50,840 nucleotides of DNA from NCBI GenBank assembly GCA_902826865.1, contig CADEGN010000013.1, positions 1 to 50,840 on the forward strand, in the 5' to 3' direction. Both the position numbers and the translations under genes were made by a program. Origin of the DNA: an uncultured Myxococcales bacterium. Lineage in GTDB: Bacteria > Myxococcota_A > Polyangia > Nannocystales > Nannocystaceae. Position 1 is the stretch's first letter. Each line of letters starts with the position of its first letter. Shown piece by piece: positions 1-6,995 of the stretch. The notes beneath the pieces are model-generated. The model did no database searches. It had not been told where the DNA came from and saw only the letters and a program-made list of their open reading frames with translations.

Positions 1-85
1 GCGCCTCCCCCGACGGATCCTCGATGGTCGGGGCCGATCGCGCGCCCGCGAGCGCGACGGCGAGGACGGTTGCCGCGGTCGACAC
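1..85 (-). CDS. 5' end of an exported protein (partial)
   Basis: A GTG codon at 83-85 on the minus strand opens a frame that stays open to the window edge. Its first 28 residues look like a cleavable signal peptide: a short N-region, a hydrophobic core (ATVLAVALAGA) and an Ala-x-Ala-like site (ARSA) before a polar mature start (PTIEDPSGEA). It is divergent from the lipoprotein gene that begins at 160, so the roughly 75 bp between them should hold both promoters. No strong Shine-Dalgarno sequence is visible and the mature protein lies outside the window, so no function can be given. The call rests only on the signal-peptide appearance and the divergent layout. Confidence 0.4.
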   Translation of the reverse strand, partial: MSTAATVLAVALAGARSAPTIEDPSGEA

Positions 86-159
86 GGTGACTACGCTACC
101 ACTGCGCCGCGGCGTCTCGCCGCGGGAATGCCCGGGCGTCGGACGGGCGTCCAAGATCT

Positions 160-1308
160 GTGACCCGACCGCCCACACACCCGCTGGCGCGTGTCGTCGG
201 ACTGTGGCTTCTGCTTGCCGCTGCGTGTCAGAGGTTCACGGCCATCGGCGAGCATGATCTCGACAGTCCGTTGGCGGCGCATGCCCGGGCCGACGGTCCA
301 CCCCCAACGCTCGGACCGCTCGACGACGATCGCCGCCACCTGCTCTTCACGTCGCCGACCGATCCCGAACCGCAGCGTCTGGGCGGCGTCACCGAAGCCG
401 AGGTCGGGCGCCACTATGTGACCGGCAACGAGCGCGGCCTGGTCGCGCTTGCCGGGCAGATCCGCAATCGCGGTGGTGGCTACATCGGGGTCGGCAGCGA
501 TCAGGCCTATCTGCTCGTGGGCTGGGCGCGCTCGGAGTTCGCATGGCTCATCGACTACGACCCCGTGGTCGTCGAACTGCACGGGGTGTACCGGGCCCTG
601 TTGATCGAGGCCGAGACACCCGAGGAGTTTCTCGCGCTGTGGAGCCGTGAAGGCCGCGCGGCCGCGCACGCGGCGATCGACGCCCACGCCCGCACCGGCC
701 TGCGCACAGGACTGCGCACCCTATACCGACGGCATCGCGCCGCGATCGCCAGCCGGCTGATCGCCACGCGCGATCGCTGTGTGGCGGCAGGGGTCGCGGG
801 CTGGCTCGACGATGACGGGCAATACGCCCACGTCCGCGGCCTGGTTCAGAACGGGCGCACCCGCGCGATGCTGGCGGATCTCGCCGGCGCGCGCGGCCTC
901 GCAGGGATCGCGCGCGCTGCGGCAGCTGCCCACATCGCCATCGAGGTGCTCTACTTGAGCAACGCCGAGGAGTACTGGCGCCTCTACCCCAGCGCGTTTC
1001 GTGACAACATCCTCGCGCTCCCGTTCTCGGCCGACGCGGTGATCCTGCGAACGCTGCTCATCTGGCACGTCAACCGCGACTACCGCTACAACGTCCAGCG
1101 GGCCGACAAGTTCCGCGCATGGCTCGGTGAGAGCTGGGTAGGCAACGTCTATCACGTCACCTACCAGCGGCCGCCGCCCGATCCCACCGGCGAGAACCTA
1201 TTCGAAGCGACCGCCTGGCCGAGCGAAGCCCCGACGGCCCTGCGAAACGCCGCGCGGCGGAAGGTCCGCGAACTGCTGGCCGCCGGCGTGGCGCCCGACG
1301 CTGGCTGA
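160..1308 (+). CDS. Predicted lipoprotein, LIC_10091-like family
   Basis: The protein has 382 residues and starts at GTG. The first 23 residues form a lipoprotein signal (hydrophobic GLWLLLAAAC, lipobox Cys23), so it should be membrane anchored. The rest resembles a family of bacterial proteins with a SAM-methyltransferase-like fold that I know as LIC_10091-like. Two family hallmarks are recognisable: a GGYIGVGSDQAYLL segment followed by an acidic DYDPV strand (residues about 107-135), and a late VLYLSNAEEYW segment (about 260-275). The usual basic aromatic IDIRR stretch is altered here to LIDYDP, so substrate binding may differ from better-known members. The biochemical role of the family is not established. 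The naming is from memory of motif patterns; that it is a gene and an exported protein is much surer. Confidence 0.7.
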   Translation: MTRPPTHPLARVVGLWLLLAAACQRFTAIGEHDLDSPLAAHARADGPPPTLGPLDDDRRHLLFTSPTDPEPQRLGGVTEAEVGRHYVTGNERGLVALAGQIRNRGGGYIGVGSDQAYLLVGWARSEFAWLIDYDPVVVELHGVYRALLIEAETPEEFLALWSREGRAAAHAAIDAHARTGLRTGLRTLYRRHRAAIASRLIATRDRCVAAGVAGWLDDDGQYAHVRGLVQNGRTRAMLADLAGARGLAGIARAAAAAHIAIEVLYLSNAEEYWRLYPSAFRDNILALPFSADAVILRTLLIWHVNRDYRYNVQRADKFRAWLGESWVGNVYHVTYQRPPPDPTGENLFEATAWPSEAPTALRNAARRKVRELLAAGVAPDAG

Positions 1309-1366
1309 TCCGGCGACAGCTCGGTCGCGCTGCAACCTCCCCACCCTTGCTCCGTCCTTCTGGAGC

Positions 1367-1723
1367 ATGGATCCCGCAGGCCTGCGTTGCGCCCTCGGGT
1401 TGGCGCTGCTCACGGCAGCGTGCCAGCCCGGATCTGCGCGCCTCGAGGGCCGCTGGGAACGGGCCGACAACCCCGGGCAAGCGATCGAGTTTCGCGACGG
1501 TCGCATGACCCACCACTACCCGCATGGCGGAAAACCGATCGTCGGATCGTACGAAGTGATCGAGGACGGCGGTAGTCATCTGCTCATCGAGCCGATGATC
1601 GAGCTCGTCGATGGCCGCACCCTCTCGGCGGACCGCCAGCGCATCGAGTTCGTCGAGCCGGATGCGCTTACGATGAAGAACGCCAAGAACGGCACGGGCG
1701 GGACGTACCGCCGGCGCTCGTGA
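1367..1723 (+). CDS. Small predicted lipoprotein
   Basis: A 118-residue protein starts at ATG 58 bp after the preceding lipoprotein gene on the same strand. Residues 1-19 are a lipoprotein signal (LALLTAAC, Cys19). The mature part opens with LEGRWERAD and carries short alternating hydrophobic segments (IEFRDGRM, IVGSYEVIED, LLIEPMIEL). This is the pattern of small lipocalin-like or 'LxGxW' beta-sandwich proteins that often sit on the outer membrane. No catalytic motif is visible. It may be co-transcribed with the lipoprotein before it. The family is not recognised. Confidence 0.65.
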   Translation: MDPAGLRCALGLALLTAACQPGSARLEGRWERADNPGQAIEFRDGRMTHHYPHGGKPIVGSYEVIEDGGSHLLIEPMIELVDGRTLSADRQRIEFVEPDALTMKNAKNGTGGTYRRRS

Positions 1724-1841
1724 CAGCTGTTATCCTCGCGCGCGTGAATCGCCCCACCCGACTGCTCGCGATGCCGGCCGCCACGACGGCTGCGGCCGCG
1801 ACCCCGATGCCACGGCCCGATGACGGGGCCAGCATGATCCC

Positions 1842-2480
1842 GTGAGCGGCGACGACGACTTCGATCCGCGCATCGTCGGGGTCGGGCCGCATCCGCCACC
1901 TTGGCCCGACGACCCGCGGCTCGATCCGCGGCTTCTCGCCGAAGGCGATCGACGCAACGTGATCGATCGGTACCGATATTGGCGCGAGGAGGCGATCATC
2001 GCAGAGCTCGACCGCCGGCGGCGGCCCTTCCACGTCGCGGTGGAGAACTGGACCCGCGACGCGAACATCGGTGCGATCGTCCGAACCGCCAACGCCATGG
2101 GCGCTGCTGCCGTCCACATCGTCGGCCGCCGACGATGGAACCGCCGCGGCGCCATGATGACCGAGCGCTACCAGCACCTGCACCATCACGAAGACATCGC
2201 GCAGCTGCTTGGATGGGCGCTGGCGGCAGAGCTCGCGGTTGTCGGCGTCGACAACGTCGAAGAATCGGTCCTCTTGCCCCAAGCGGCGATCCCCAAACGG
2301 TGCGTGCTCCTGCTCGGCCAAGAGGGTCCAGGCCTGTCGACGACGGCCCGCGCCGCCTGCACGGCTGTGATCGCAATCGCGCAGCGCGGCTCAACCCGAT
2401 CGATCAACGCGTCCGCGGCGGCTGCCATCGCCATGTATGAGTGGACACGCCAGCACCCCGACGCCGACGACCCCGCGTGA
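1842..2480 (+). CDS. TrmH/SpoU-family RNA 2'-O-methyltransferase
   Basis: The 212-residue protein starts at GTG. It has the three SPOUT-class motifs in order: motif 1 (asparagine 69 through NIGAIVRTANAMG, to residue 87), motif 2 (LLLGQEGPGLS, 156-166) and motif 3 (IAQRGSTRSINASAAAAIAMYEW, about 179-201). These form the trefoil knot that binds SAM. The family methylates ribose 2'-OH groups of tRNA or rRNA in the cytoplasm. The N-terminal 60 residues (DPRLDPRLL...RYRYWREEAI) are an extension of unclear role and do not look like the usual L30-type substrate-binding domain. The exact RNA target cannot be told from sequence. It converges with the copper-protein gene, leaving 15 bp between stops. 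Confidence 0.9.
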   Translation: MSGDDDFDPRIVGVGPHPPPWPDDPRLDPRLLAEGDRRNVIDRYRYWREEAIIAELDRRRRPFHVAVENWTRDANIGAIVRTANAMGAAAVHIVGRRRWNRRGAMMTERYQHLHHHEDIAQLLGWALAAELAVVGVDNVEESVLLPQAAIPKRCVLLLGQEGPGLSTTARAACTAVIAIAQRGSTRSINASAAAAIAMYEWTRQHPDADDPA

Positions 2481-2495
2481 GGCGTCGTGGGCCAC

Positions 2496-3926
2496 CTACG
2501 GCAGTTCGGCCGCGTAGATCCCGAGTAAGCACATCTCGTCGCCGGTGCCGAGCCCCGGATAGGTGTCGCGATCTCGCGCCGACGCGTCCCACTCGCAGGT
2601 CACCTGCAGCTCGTCGCCAGGCATGACGTTGATCGGTTCGGCATACATGAACGCCTGCTGCCAATTGAAGTCCCAGCGATCGACATAGATCGCGCAACTG
2701 CGCTGATCGCCCTGGATGAGCTCGACCTCCATCCGGCGACCGAGCCCATGCATGTGCGGCAGCATTCCTAGCAACTGCACGCCGTTCCACCCGGAGATCC
2801 GGTCGTCCCAATCGCCGATGCGCTCGCTCCATGTCCACTGGAACTCCGATTCGCCGGCGGGAATCTTGACGGTCGTGCCATTGAACAGTGTCGCCAAGAA
2901 GCGATCGTTGAGGGCATTGACGGCCTCGCGCTCGACCTCGTCCGCCATCGACAGGCGCAAGTCAGTGGCGTCGGCGCCCCCACCCACCGCGAGGTTGTAG
3001 TGCATCTGCAGCACGAGCACGTAGCCCGGGTCGACCCGGATACCGGTGCCCACCGGGAAGTTGAACGCCCCGCCTCCGGGCGCCCACGTTACCGGCGTGC
3101 CCTCTGGCAAGACGCCATCTCCGGCCGCGCCGTAGCAGTCCCAGCCGGGTTGATCGGGAGACTCGGCGTCGAGCGCCTCCATCCGGGTGCGATTGGTCCC
3201 GCCGAGCGGTGTCGAGGCCTCGGGATCCACGAGGAAGCCGATCAGGTGGTGGGTCACCGCAGGATTGCCCGGCACAACCTCGTATCCGACCAGGTAGCGC
3301 GCGACGTCGGCGACACCGGGGTCGACGACGAAGCACTGGTAGTCGTCGGCCATGCCGGCTTCGTCGGCCACCGGCTCATAGCCCGCCGGCGTCGTGACCG
3401 TAACGATCTCGTCGCCGACAAGCGCGTCGGGGGCCGGCGGTATGGGCCGCGGCGTGGTGGGGTCGCCCTCCGGCGCACCCGCTGCATCCCACGCGGCGAG
3501 CAGATCGATCTCCTCGTCGGAGATCCAGCGCGCGTGGGTGAAGCTCCGGCACGCACCGCTGTTGTCCGCGACAAATGGCGGCATCGTCCGCGCGCTCGTG
3601 GCGGCCGCAATCGCCGGCGACAACGGTGCGGCGACGGCGTAGTCGGTGATGTCGAACGGAGCGATCCCTCCCGGCTCGTGGCATCCCTGGCAGTGCTGAG
3701 CGAACAGCGGCAAGACGTCGCCATGGAACGTGGGGCCCGTCGGCTCAGCCGTGGTCTCGCCCTCGGACGTCGGCGCCGTGCCTTCGCCTTCAGACACGGC
3801 GACAGACCCGGACGCGCCGGTATCGGCGGGTGCACCGGTTCCGGTTTCACCATCGGCCGGGGCCGATGGATCGCCCGCACAGGCGATCACGAGCAGCAGC
3901 GAAGCGGCGAACACAGCGCGGGACAT
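2496..3926 (-). CDS. Copper type II monooxygenase-like lipoprotein with cytochrome c motif
   Basis: The 476-residue lipoprotein (Cys16 after LLLVIA) has a Ser/Thr/Gly/Glu-rich linker to about residue 64 and then a c-type heme motif CQGCH (79-83). The C-terminal half matches the ligand layout of peptidylglycine alpha-hydroxylating monooxygenase (PHM) and dopamine beta-monooxygenase. THHLIGF gives a His-His pair (226-227) and LQMHYN a third His (309), together equivalent to the CuH site. LPHMHGLG gives an HxH pair (391, 393) and GTGDEMCLLG a Met (465), equivalent to CuM. All six copper ligands are present, so it is probably a functional copper redox enzyme, although the substrate is unknown. 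The heme motif may pass electrons to copper in place of ascorbate; this is inference. The start is well set: GGAGGATCGC lies just before the ATG, inside a hairpin. Confidence 0.85.
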   Translation of the reverse strand: MSRAVFAASLLLVIACAGDPSAPADGETGTGAPADTGASGSVAVSEGEGTAPTSEGETTAEPTGPTFHGDVLPLFAQHCQGCHEPGGIAPFDITDYAVAAPLSPAIAAATSARTMPPFVADNSGACRSFTHARWISDEEIDLLAAWDAAGAPEGDPTTPRPIPPAPDALVGDEIVTVTTPAGYEPVADEAGMADDYQCFVVDPGVADVARYLVGYEVVPGNPAVTHHLIGFLVDPEASTPLGGTNRTRMEALDAESPDQPGWDCYGAAGDGVLPEGTPVTWAPGGGAFNFPVGTGIRVDPGYVLVLQMHYNLAVGGGADATDLRLSMADEVEREAVNALNDRFLATLFNGTTVKIPAGESEFQWTWSERIGDWDDRISGWNGVQLLGMLPHMHGLGRRMEVELIQGDQRSCAIYVDRWDFNWQQAFMYAEPINVMPGDELQVTCEWDASARDRDTYPGLGTGDEMCLLGIYAAELP

Positions 3927-3927
3927 C

Positions 3928-3958
3928 GCGATCCTCCGGACGAGGCTCGGAGGATCGC
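3928..3958 (-). promoter_or_regulatory. Hairpin that sequesters the ribosome-binding site
   Basis: The arms 3949-3958 and 3928-3937 are a perfect 10-bp inverted repeat (GCGATCCTCC / GGAGGATCGC) with an 11-nt spacer. Read on the minus strand, the downstream arm contains the GGAGGA Shine-Dalgarno sequence and ends one base before the ATG at 3926-3924. In the mRNA the stem would pair the whole ribosome-binding site. This suggests translational control of the copper monooxygenase-like gene. A DNA operator for a dimeric regulator is the alternative reading. Confidence 0.6.
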
Positions 3959-4024
3959 ACCCGCGAAGCGAAAATCATACCCGAACCGGCGTGTTGGCCC
4001 TCACGGTGAGCGTTCGGCGATTCG

Positions 4025-4789
4025 TCAGAACCACACCGAAACGCCCGTCAGCACGCCCATGTTGAAAACAAACGCGTTGTAATCCCAGTCGGTCGACGTC
4101 GACACATCGTTGACCTTCTGCTTCGACTTGTTGAAGGCGCCGACCAGGTTCATGTTGAGGCCGAGATCGACCGAGAAGTAGTCGACCGGGAAAAAGTGCG
4201 CGCCTCCGCCGAAGCCGCCGAACACGTACATGACGTTTTGGACCGTCGTCTGCTCGTTGCCCATGCCGTCGGTATCCTTGGAACCAAGCACGCCGCCGCC
4301 GATGCCCAGGCGGGCCTCCACGTAGGGCCGCACCCAGCTCCCAGGCATGAACATCCACTGGAAATACGGCTGGAGCTGACCGCGGAACCACGTCGATTTG
4401 CCAGCGCTCTCGCCGAGGTTGGCGCCGTCGACGACCAAGGAGAATCGTCCGCCCAAGATCGGCCGGCCCGCCTTGGTCTCGCGGAACGCGTAGGCGAATC
4501 CGATTCCGATGCTGTTGGTCGCGCTGAGCGGTTGGTTGCACGCGCCACCGTCGATGGCAGTTAGACGCCCGATACCAAAGCCCAGGCAGTTGTCCTTGTC
4601 CGCGTCGTCGTTCGGGAAATCGCCGTCGCGGTTCAGGTGGGTGAAGCCCATGAGCTCGGTATCGAAGTGCAGGCGAAATCGCTTGCCCTCGGCCCCCTTG
4701 GCGGTGGGCGCGGCCTCGGCGATCGAGGCGGTCAATCCCAGGGCAATAGCGAGCACGGACGGGGCAGTGACGCGCAGCGTGCGGTTCAT
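4025..4789 (-). CDS. Predicted outer-membrane beta-barrel protein
   Basis: From ATG 4789 the protein has 254 residues. It begins with a Sec signal peptide (basic NRTLR, hydrophobic VLAIALGLTASIA, AEAA cleavage site). The mature part alternates polar and hydrophobic residues with many aromatics and Gly (SIGIGFAYAF, RFSLVVDGA, YFQWMFM, YVEARLGIGGG, YFSVDLGLNMNLVGAF) and ends in Phe (GVLTGVSVWF). These are classic marks of an outer-membrane beta barrel whose last strand is recognised by the Bam machinery. About eight strands are likely. The loops NRDGDFPNDDADKDN and GSKDTDGMGNEQT are Asp-rich. The frame is open 35 codons further upstream, but the signal peptide fixes this start. Specific function unknown. 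Confidence 0.75.
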   Translation of the reverse strand: MNRTLRVTAPSVLAIALGLTASIAEAAPTAKGAEGKRFRLHFDTELMGFTHLNRDGDFPNDDADKDNCLGFGIGRLTAIDGGACNQPLSATNSIGIGFAYAFRETKAGRPILGGRFSLVVDGANLGESAGKSTWFRGQLQPYFQWMFMPGSWVRPYVEARLGIGGGVLGSKDTDGMGNEQTTVQNVMYVFGGFGGGAHFFPVDYFSVDLGLNMNLVGAFNKSKQKVNDVSTSTDWDYNAFVFNMGVLTGVSVWF

Positions 4790-5311
4790 GCCGCGAAGCA
4801 TGCCACCGCCGGGACGCACAACGCGATTAAACGTCGCGGACGCCGGGGGGACACGGAGACCTAGATCACGGCGACCGGCCCCCAGGTCGGCCAACGAGTG
4901 GGTGCGCTCACGCGTTGCGCCGCCGGAGGGGGCCGCAGTGGGGGTCGCGGCCCGTTCTGCCCGACCGAACGGCCCCTACGGGTTCGGTCTCGATCGGGTC
5001 GGTGGACCCCGGCGGAATCGACTCGGCCGCTCTCTCGACGGCGGGGCGGGCTCGCGCTGCGACGAAACCGGGTGCGAATCGACATCACCGCGGCGACCGA
5101 GAAAATGGCGGCCCCTCGCTCGACATCCCGGGGCTCACCGACGATGCGCGAGCACCCGGTCGACGCCGACATCGACAACGATGGGTCGGCGGAAATCCTC
5201 GTCGTCTCATGGCGCGGACAACCAGCCTTGCCGCGATTCCCGACGTCAACGTTAGATGGGGTGTGCAAGTCGACGCCAGCGGGCTGAGCGGGCGCGTGCT
5301 ACCGTACATGG
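4790..5311. other. Gene-poor intergenic region
   Basis: This 522-bp stretch separates the divergent barrel gene and the beta-helix lipoprotein gene. It must contain both promoters. No intact gene with convincing coding character is visible. The only protein-like signal is the short FG-GAP-type remnant listed separately. The rest is G+C-rich sequence with frames open only by composition. Confidence 0.6.
5094..5242 (+). pseudogene. Possible decayed FG-GAP/VCBS repeat remnant
   Basis: Translation of 5159-5220 gives a segment containing DADIDNDGSAEILVVS, the calcium-binding loop pattern (DxDxDGxxE followed by a hydrophobic strand) of FG-GAP/VCBS beta-propeller repeats. About 50 bp upstream, another frame reads ENGGPSLDI, which resembles the strand before such a loop. 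A frameshift lies between the two, and neither piece has a plausible start or continuation. This fits the relic of a secreted propeller-protein gene. The signal is short, so chance in G+C-rich DNA cannot be excluded. Confidence 0.35.
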
Positions 5312-6838
5312 GTGCAGGTCCGCGCGGTTGCGGCAATCTGGCTCTTGCTCGGCGCCGTAGGTTCGGTGCTCGCGTGCAACGACCGCGGGGTGACGCATTG
5401 CGTCGACGCCGACGGTGACGAAACCTGCGCCGCGCGTCACCCGGACGGTGCCCGGCCGTATTGCGTTCGTGCAGGCTGTGTACCCGAGCTCCGCGACGGC
5501 TGCTCGGCCACGCGACCCGATCCCTCATGCTATCTGCCCTGTGGTGCACGCGGCTGCGCTGCGTCGAGCTCAAGCCCATCGCCAGGGGAGACATCAAGCG
5601 CCGGCGTTGACACCACGGCCGTATCCGCGACCACACAACTGCCGGGGTCCGGGCCAGATACATCCGCCGCCGTTACGTCGAGCACCACCGGCGGCTGCGA
5701 CGAATGCCCAGCAAACACCCCGATCTGCGAGAGCGGCGCCTGCATCGCCTGTGGCGACGCGGCCCAGCCCAATGCATCGTGCGCTGCGATCGACCCGGAC
5801 CACGCGCTGTGCAGCGGCGACGCGTGCGTGCAGTGCACGGCGACGAACGCCTCGTACTGCACCGGCACCGTCCCGATCTGCGACGTCGCCAGCGGCGAAT
5901 GTGTCGGTTGCACCGCCCATGAGCAGTGTCCCGAGAGCGCTTGCTTCATCGGCGAGGGCAGCTGCTTGCCCGCGGCCCAGCTGTGGCACGTCGACGGCGA
6001 TGCCGTGTGCGCCCTCGCCGACGGCAGCGCCGCGGCTCCGTACTGCACCATCGCCGAGGCGCTCGTCAACATTGGCCCGGCCCAGCGTGGGACCATCCGC
6101 GTCGCTGGACTTGGCGGGCCCTACCTCGAGACAGCGCTGATCGATAGCAGCCGCGTGGTTGCGGTTGTCCCGAGCGCTGCGGATCCGGTGGTCGTGACCG
6201 GCACGGGCGCGCCGACGTTTACGGTCGACGGCGCCACGCTGCTGCTCGAGCGGATCCGCCTGCAGGGCAACGGCCAGGCGCCCGCCATCGCGTCGAGCTC
6301 GGGTGGACTGACGCACGTGCGCCGCGTTGAGATCGTCCTCAACCAAGGCGGGGGAATCTCGCTTATCGGCGCCAGCGAACTTCAGATGGACGACAGCGTC
6401 ATCGGCGCGGGCGGCACCGGTCTCGCCGATCGCCACGCGCTCTACGCCGAGGGCTCCACGTTCGATCTCGTCTATTCGACGATCGCCGGCAACGACGGCA
6501 CGGGCGCGGCGTCGATCCGCTGCGAGGCGAGCGTGGGCACGATCCGCAACTCCATCGTGATCGGCCTCGCCCCGCCCTCGATCTCGTGTCTGGGTCTCGT
6601 CGTCGACCACAGCGTGATCGACACCAGCGACTTGGGCGGCGCCGCCAACATGGAGTTCGACACGTTCGTCCCAGGATGGTTTCTCGACCCCGCCGGGGGC
6701 GACTTCCGGATCGTCGGCGACACGGTGCTCGAGGGCATCGCCACTTGGCAGACCGGCGACCCGCTGCGCGATCTCGAAGGAGCGAGTCGACCCGGGCTTG
6801 ACGGCGCGACAGACGTGGCCGGCGCGGACTTGCCGTAG
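5312..6838 (+). CDS. Cys-rich, beta-helix lipoprotein
   Basis: The 508-residue protein begins at GTG with a lipoprotein signal (WLLLGAVGSVLAC, Cys22). Residues 25-75 are Cys-rich, then comes a Ser/Thr-rich linker. About 120-225 holds a second Cys-rich block with repeated units such as DECPANTPICESGACIAC and CTATNASYC. From about 225 the sequence reads like a right-handed parallel beta-helix: it starts with the pectate-lyase-like opening (AAPYCTIAEAL, GTIRVAG), continues through evenly spaced hydrophobic rungs (LLLERIRLQGN, LQMDDSVIGAGG, DLVYSTIAGNDG, GTIRNSIVIG) and ends with a cap (DLEGASRPGLDGATDVAGAD). Such lipoproteins are common in Nannocystis-type myxobacteria. They are presumed surface structural or adhesive proteins; no catalytic residues are evident. 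Confidence 0.8.
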   Translation: MQVRAVAAIWLLLGAVGSVLACNDRGVTHCVDADGDETCAARHPDGARPYCVRAGCVPELRDGCSATRPDPSCYLPCGARGCAASSSSPSPGETSSAGVDTTAVSATTQLPGSGPDTSAAVTSSTTGGCDECPANTPICESGACIACGDAAQPNASCAAIDPDHALCSGDACVQCTATNASYCTGTVPICDVASGECVGCTAHEQCPESACFIGEGSCLPAAQLWHVDGDAVCALADGSAAAPYCTIAEALVNIGPAQRGTIRVAGLGGPYLETALIDSSRVVAVVPSAADPVVVTGTGAPTFTVDGATLLLERIRLQGNGQAPAIASSSGGLTHVRRVEIVLNQGGGISLIGASELQMDDSVIGAGGTGLADRHALYAEGSTFDLVYSTIAGNDGTGAASIRCEASVGTIRNSIVIGLAPPSISCLGLVVDHSVIDTSDLGGAANMEFDTFVPGWFLDPAGGDFRIVGDTVLEGIATWQTGDPLRDLEGASRPGLDGATDVAGADLP

Positions 6839-6995
6839 GCCATCCCGCGATCGCCCGGCGCGGGCAGCGGCGAGCTCGTGGCCAGGCCCTCTCGTGATTT
6901 CCGCGCGGTTACGGCCTGTCCGCGACCCCGTGTCGACCCGGCCTACCGTTCCCGGTGACTCCGGGCAAAAAACGGCCGATATTCGGCCCACAAAC

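Noticed and set aside
3000..4082. A 360-codon plus-strand frame over the copper monooxygenase gene
   Set aside because: No motif and Arg-rich; the opposite strand carries all copper ligands and a lipobox.
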